From Actinomycetes bacterium (GTDB lineage Bacteria > Actinomycetota > CALGFH01), in assembly GCA_030152105.1 (NCBI GenBank), contig JASLIH010000130.1, forward strand, positions 1 through 9,224: a stretch of 9,224 bases of DNA. The letters are read 5' to 3'. The notes beneath the pieces are model-generated. The model was not told the DNA's origin and did not search any database. It saw nothing but the letters and a program-made list of their open reading frames with translations. Below, one piece after another: positions 7,009 through 9,224 of this stretch (position 1 is the stretch's first letter; each line of letters opens with the position of its first letter). Made by a program: the position numbers and the translations under genes.

Positions 7009-7016
7009 CCGCCCGG
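6994..7016. terminator. Hairpin between convergent VOC and kinase genes
   Basis: CCGGGCGGCT (6994-7003) and AGCCGCCCGG (7007-7016) form a perfect 10-bp stem with a 3-nt loop. The hairpin overlaps the VOC stop codon (TAG, 7006-7008) and ends five bases before the kinase stop codon. Its position between two convergent genes 13 nt apart suggests a shared, bidirectional terminator or mRNA-end structure. No T-run follows on either strand, which is common for actinobacterial hairpin terminators but weakens the case. Confidence 0.55.
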
Positions 7017-7021
7017 GGAGC

Positions 7022-8536
7022 TCACCGGAGGGGGCGGGTGGGGAGCTCGCTCGGTGCGGTGGGACCGACCCGCTGGCGGCCGTCGGCGGGGGCGGTGCGG
7101 GACGGGGGGAGGATGAGGCGGAAGGCGGTGCCGCCGCCGGGGCCGGACTCGGCCTGGATGGCGACGCCCATGGCGTCGCAGAGGGCCTTGACGATGGCCA
7201 GGCCGAGGCCCGACCCGACCTCGCGGGTGCCGCGGTAGCGGGACCACAGGTAGCCGCGGTCAAAGGCGTGGGGGAGGTCCTCGGCGGCGATGCCGGGGCC
7301 CTGGTCGATGACGGCCGCCTCGACCCCGCCGCCGGGAAGGGGGCGGGCCGCGACCAGGACCTGGCGGCCGGAGGGGCTGGAGCGGGCGGCGTTGTCGAGC
7401 AGGTTGTCGAGCACCTGGCGGAGCCGGCCCGGGTCGAGGTGGGCGTGGAGGTCGTTGTCGAGGCGGGTGGCGACGGTGACCTGGCGGCGGGCGGCCCGCT
7501 CGGCGGCGGCCGCGGCCGCCTCCCTGAGCACGGCCCCGACGTCGGCGTCGACGGCGCTGACAGCGAACTGGCCACGGCCGAGGCGGGCCAGGTCGAGCAG
7601 GTCCTGGACGAGCCGGGCCAGCCGGATGGTCTCGGCGTGGACCCGGAGCAGCGAGCGGCGCCGGTCGGCCGGGTCGTCGACGGTGCCGTCGAGCAGGGCC
7701 TCGGTGTAGCCCTGGACGGTGGTCAACGGGGTCTTGAGCTCGTGGCCGACGCTGGCCAGGAAGGCGCGCTGCTCGGTCTGGGCCCGTTCCAGGCCGGCGG
7801 CCATGTCGTTGAAGGCGCTCGCGACCTCGGCGACCTCGCCGTCGCCGTCGACCTGGACCCGTGTCGACAGGTCGCCGTCGCCGACCCGGCGGGCGGCCGT
7901 GACCAGCCGGCCCAGTGGCGCGGTGAGCCTGCCCGCCAGCAGCCAGGCGGCCAGGGCCGCCACCGCCACCGCCAGGGCCGTGGCCAGCAGCAGCCGCCAG
8001 GCCACCACCGGGAGCAGGCTGAGCCCGAGGCTCCGGACCTCGTGGACCAGGACCACGCCGCCGGAGCGCCGGGCGGGCCCCGCTCCTGGGGTCACCGCGA
8101 CGCCGGATCGCCGGACGGGCCCGTCGGAGGGGACCACCGCCCAGGCCAGGCCGTCGCCGGTGCCGGCGCTCACCTGCCCCTGGGCCAGGGCGGCGGACAG
8201 GTCGGTGCTGGGGGCCGGGGCCAGCGGGCCCCGGCGGTTGGGGGCCTGGCAGCCGGGCAGGCGGCGCGGGGTGCCGTCGGCGTCCAGGAGGTAGACCTCG
8301 GTCTCCCCCCGCCGCAGGACCCGGGCCAGGGCGCACAGCTGCCGTGCCGGGCGCGGGCTGGCCACGGTGTCGCTGACCGCCTGGGCCTGGTCGGCGAGCT
8401 GCTGCTCAAGGCCGCGTTCGGGCAGCAGCCCGATCAGCGACAGGGTGATGACCCCGATCAGCACCGACGCCAGCACGGCCACGGCCACGAAGGCCAGCAC
8501 CAGCCGCCCCCGCAACGACCCTCCCGTCCACCCCAT
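7022..8536 (-). CDS. Membrane sensor histidine kinase of a two-component system
   Basis: A 504-aa kinase that senses a signal outside the membrane, autophosphorylates and passes phosphate to the response regulator encoded just upstream. In order: transmembrane helix 1 (about 12-37), an extracytoplasmic sensor region of about 135 residues, transmembrane helix 2 (about 175-202), a HAMP linker (about 203-255), the HisKA dimerisation domain with phospho-acceptor His265 in SVGHELKTPLTTVQGY, and the ATPase domain with the N box LDNLLDN (Asn378, Asn382), G1 box DQGPGI (411-416) and G2 box GSGLGLAIVK (441-450). All catalytic motifs are intact. The tail after about 478 is Pro/Ser/Arg-rich and looks disordered. 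The sensor region matches no domain I recognise and has two cysteines, Cys68 and Cys96. The ATG follows the regulator stop codon with no gap (TAGATG) and has GGGAG upstream, so the pair is one operon. The signal and target genes are unknown. Confidence 0.94.
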   Translation of the reverse strand: MGWTGGSLRGRLVLAFVAVAVLASVLIGVITLSLIGLLPERGLEQQLADQAQAVSDTVASPRPARQLCALARVLRRGETEVYLLDADGTPRRLPGCQAPNRRGPLAPAPSTDLSAALAQGQVSAGTGDGLAWAVVPSDGPVRRSGVAVTPGAGPARRSGGVVLVHEVRSLGLSLLPVVAWRLLLATALAVAVAALAAWLLAGRLTAPLGRLVTAARRVGDGDLSTRVQVDGDGEVAEVASAFNDMAAGLERAQTEQRAFLASVGHELKTPLTTVQGYTEALLDGTVDDPADRRRSLLRVHAETIRLARLVQDLLDLARLGRGQFAVSAVDADVGAVLREAAAAAAERAARRQVTVATRLDNDLHAHLDPGRLRQVLDNLLDNAARSSPSGRQVLVAARPLPGGGVEAAVIDQGPGIAAEDLPHAFDRGYLWSRYRGTREVGSGLGLAIVKALCDAMGVAIQAESGPGGGTAFRLILPPSRTAPADGRQRVGPTAPSELPTRPLR

Positions 8537-9224
8537 CTACCCGCTCCCGGCGCCCCGGTCGTCGGCTTTGTAGCCGACGCCGCGGATGGTGAGGATCGGT
8601 GCGTGGTCGCCCAGCTTTGCGCGGAGCTGGCGGATGTGCACGTCCACGGTGCGGGTGTCGGCCGGGAACGAGTAGCCCCAGACCCGCTCCAGGATCTGGT
8701 CTCTGGTCAGGACCAGGCCGCGGTTGCGGACCAGGTAGCTGAGGAGCTCGAACTCGCGGGCGGTGAGCTGGACCGGGCGGCCCTCGAACACCACCTCGTG
8801 GCGGCCCGGGTCGACGGTGAGGCTGCCCAGGTGCAGGGGCGGCTCGGGCCCGGCCTCGGGCTCGGGCTCGGCCCGCCGGAGGACCGCCTTGACCCGGGCC
8901 ACCAGCTCGCGGGGGGAGAACGGCTTGGTCACGTAGTCGTCGGCCCCCAGCTCGAGGCCGAGGACCCGGTCGGCCTCCTCCTCCCTGGCTGTGACCACGA
9001 TGATCGGCACCCTGCCACCCCGCTGGCGCAGCGCCCGGGTCACCTCGAACCCGTCCATGCCGGGCAGCATCAGGTCGAGCAGAACCAGCCGGGGACGCTC
9101 GGTGTCGACCGCGGCCAGCCCCGAGGGGCCGTCGGTCCGCCAGACGACCCGGAAGCCGTCGCGCTCCAGGTACAGCCGGACCAGGTCGGCGATGGACGCC
9201 TCGTCCTCGACCAGCAGCACCGTC
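8537..9224 (-). CDS. OmpR/PhoB-family response regulator, 5' end cut by the window
   Basis: A DNA-binding response regulator; 229 complete codons plus one base are visible. Numbering from the GTG at 9220, the receiver domain (1-115) has the acidic pocket Glu5-Asp6 in LLVEDE, the phospho-acceptor Asp49 in LLDLMLPGMDG, Thr77 in VVTARE and Lys99 in TKPFSP. An acidic/proline linker (EPEPEAGPEPP) leads to the winged-helix output domain (about 130-222), with LTAREFELLSYLVRN, the recognition helix region TRTVDVHIRQLRAKLG and the wing ILTIRGVGYKA. The frame is open to the window edge: ACG precedes the GTG, and the base before it is G, so an ATG or GTG start at 9226, just outside the window (a protein beginning M-T-V-L-L-V), is likely. 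Its stop codon abuts the start of the kinase gene, so the two are co-transcribed with the regulator first. It probably activates or represses promoters when phosphorylated by that kinase. Confidence 0.94.
   Translation of the reverse strand, partial: TVLLVEDEASIADLVRLYLERDGFRVVWRTDGPSGLAAVDTERPRLVLLDLMLPGMDGFEVTRALRQRGGRVPIIVVTAREEEADRVLGLELGADDYVTKPFSPRELVARVKAVLRRAEPEPEAGPEPPLHLGSLTVDPGRHEVVFEGRPVQLTAREFELLSYLVRNRGLVLTRDQILERVWGYSFPADTRTVDVHIRQLRAKLGDHAPILTIRGVGYKADDRGAGSG

Noticed and set aside
5500..7575. Reverse-strand open frame of 691 codons spanning trpC, the VOC gene and the end of the kinase
   Set aside because: It crosses several well-supported genes on both strands in the wrong frames and its product is Pro/Arg/Ala-rich noise.

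Overview
The window is a very GC-rich, densely coded bacterial chromosome segment, with G or C at nearly every third codon position. Gene content and codon use suggest an actinobacterium or a similar high-GC lineage. No rRNA or other marker in the window fixes the taxon. I see no tRNA, rRNA, CRISPR array, insertion sequence, integrase or phage gene, so this looks like core chromosome.

Layout: (1) a forward gene for a cytoplasmic prolyl oligopeptidase (family S9A) fills the first 2 kb. It converges on (2) a reverse-strand tryptophan cluster read right to left as trpC, trpB2, trpB1, trpA (6476 down to 2163). The three upstream genes overlap by 8 bp at each junction, and an 88-nt spacer precedes trpA. 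(3) A 109-nt divergent promoter region separates trpC from (4) a forward gene for a small VOC (glyoxalase/bleomycin-resistance fold) protein. (5) That gene converges, through a perfect 10-bp hairpin over its stop codon, on a reverse-strand two-component system: an OmpR/PhoB-type response regulator (5' end cut by the window edge) whose stop codon directly abuts the start codon of a membrane sensor histidine kinase.

How the genes work together: TrpC makes indole-3-glycerol phosphate, TrpA cleaves it to indole, and a TrpB condenses indole with serine to give tryptophan. The unusual feature is that one operon carries both TrpB types, the canonical TrpA partner TrpB1 and the distant TrpB2, with only one trpA. 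No trpE, trpG, trpD or trpF is present, so the early pathway steps must be encoded elsewhere. The trpC start codon lies about 8 nt below a good -10 hexamer, which suggests a leaderless transcript with no space for a leader-peptide attenuator or T-box. The two-component pair is a separate regulatory unit whose signal cannot be deduced, although its extracytoplasmic domain has exactly two cysteines.

The most noteworthy point is the tandem trpB2-trpB1 operon, together with nearly identical nucleotide blocks shared by these otherwise very different paralogs. I found no clearly new system; most of the window is ordinary core metabolism and signalling.
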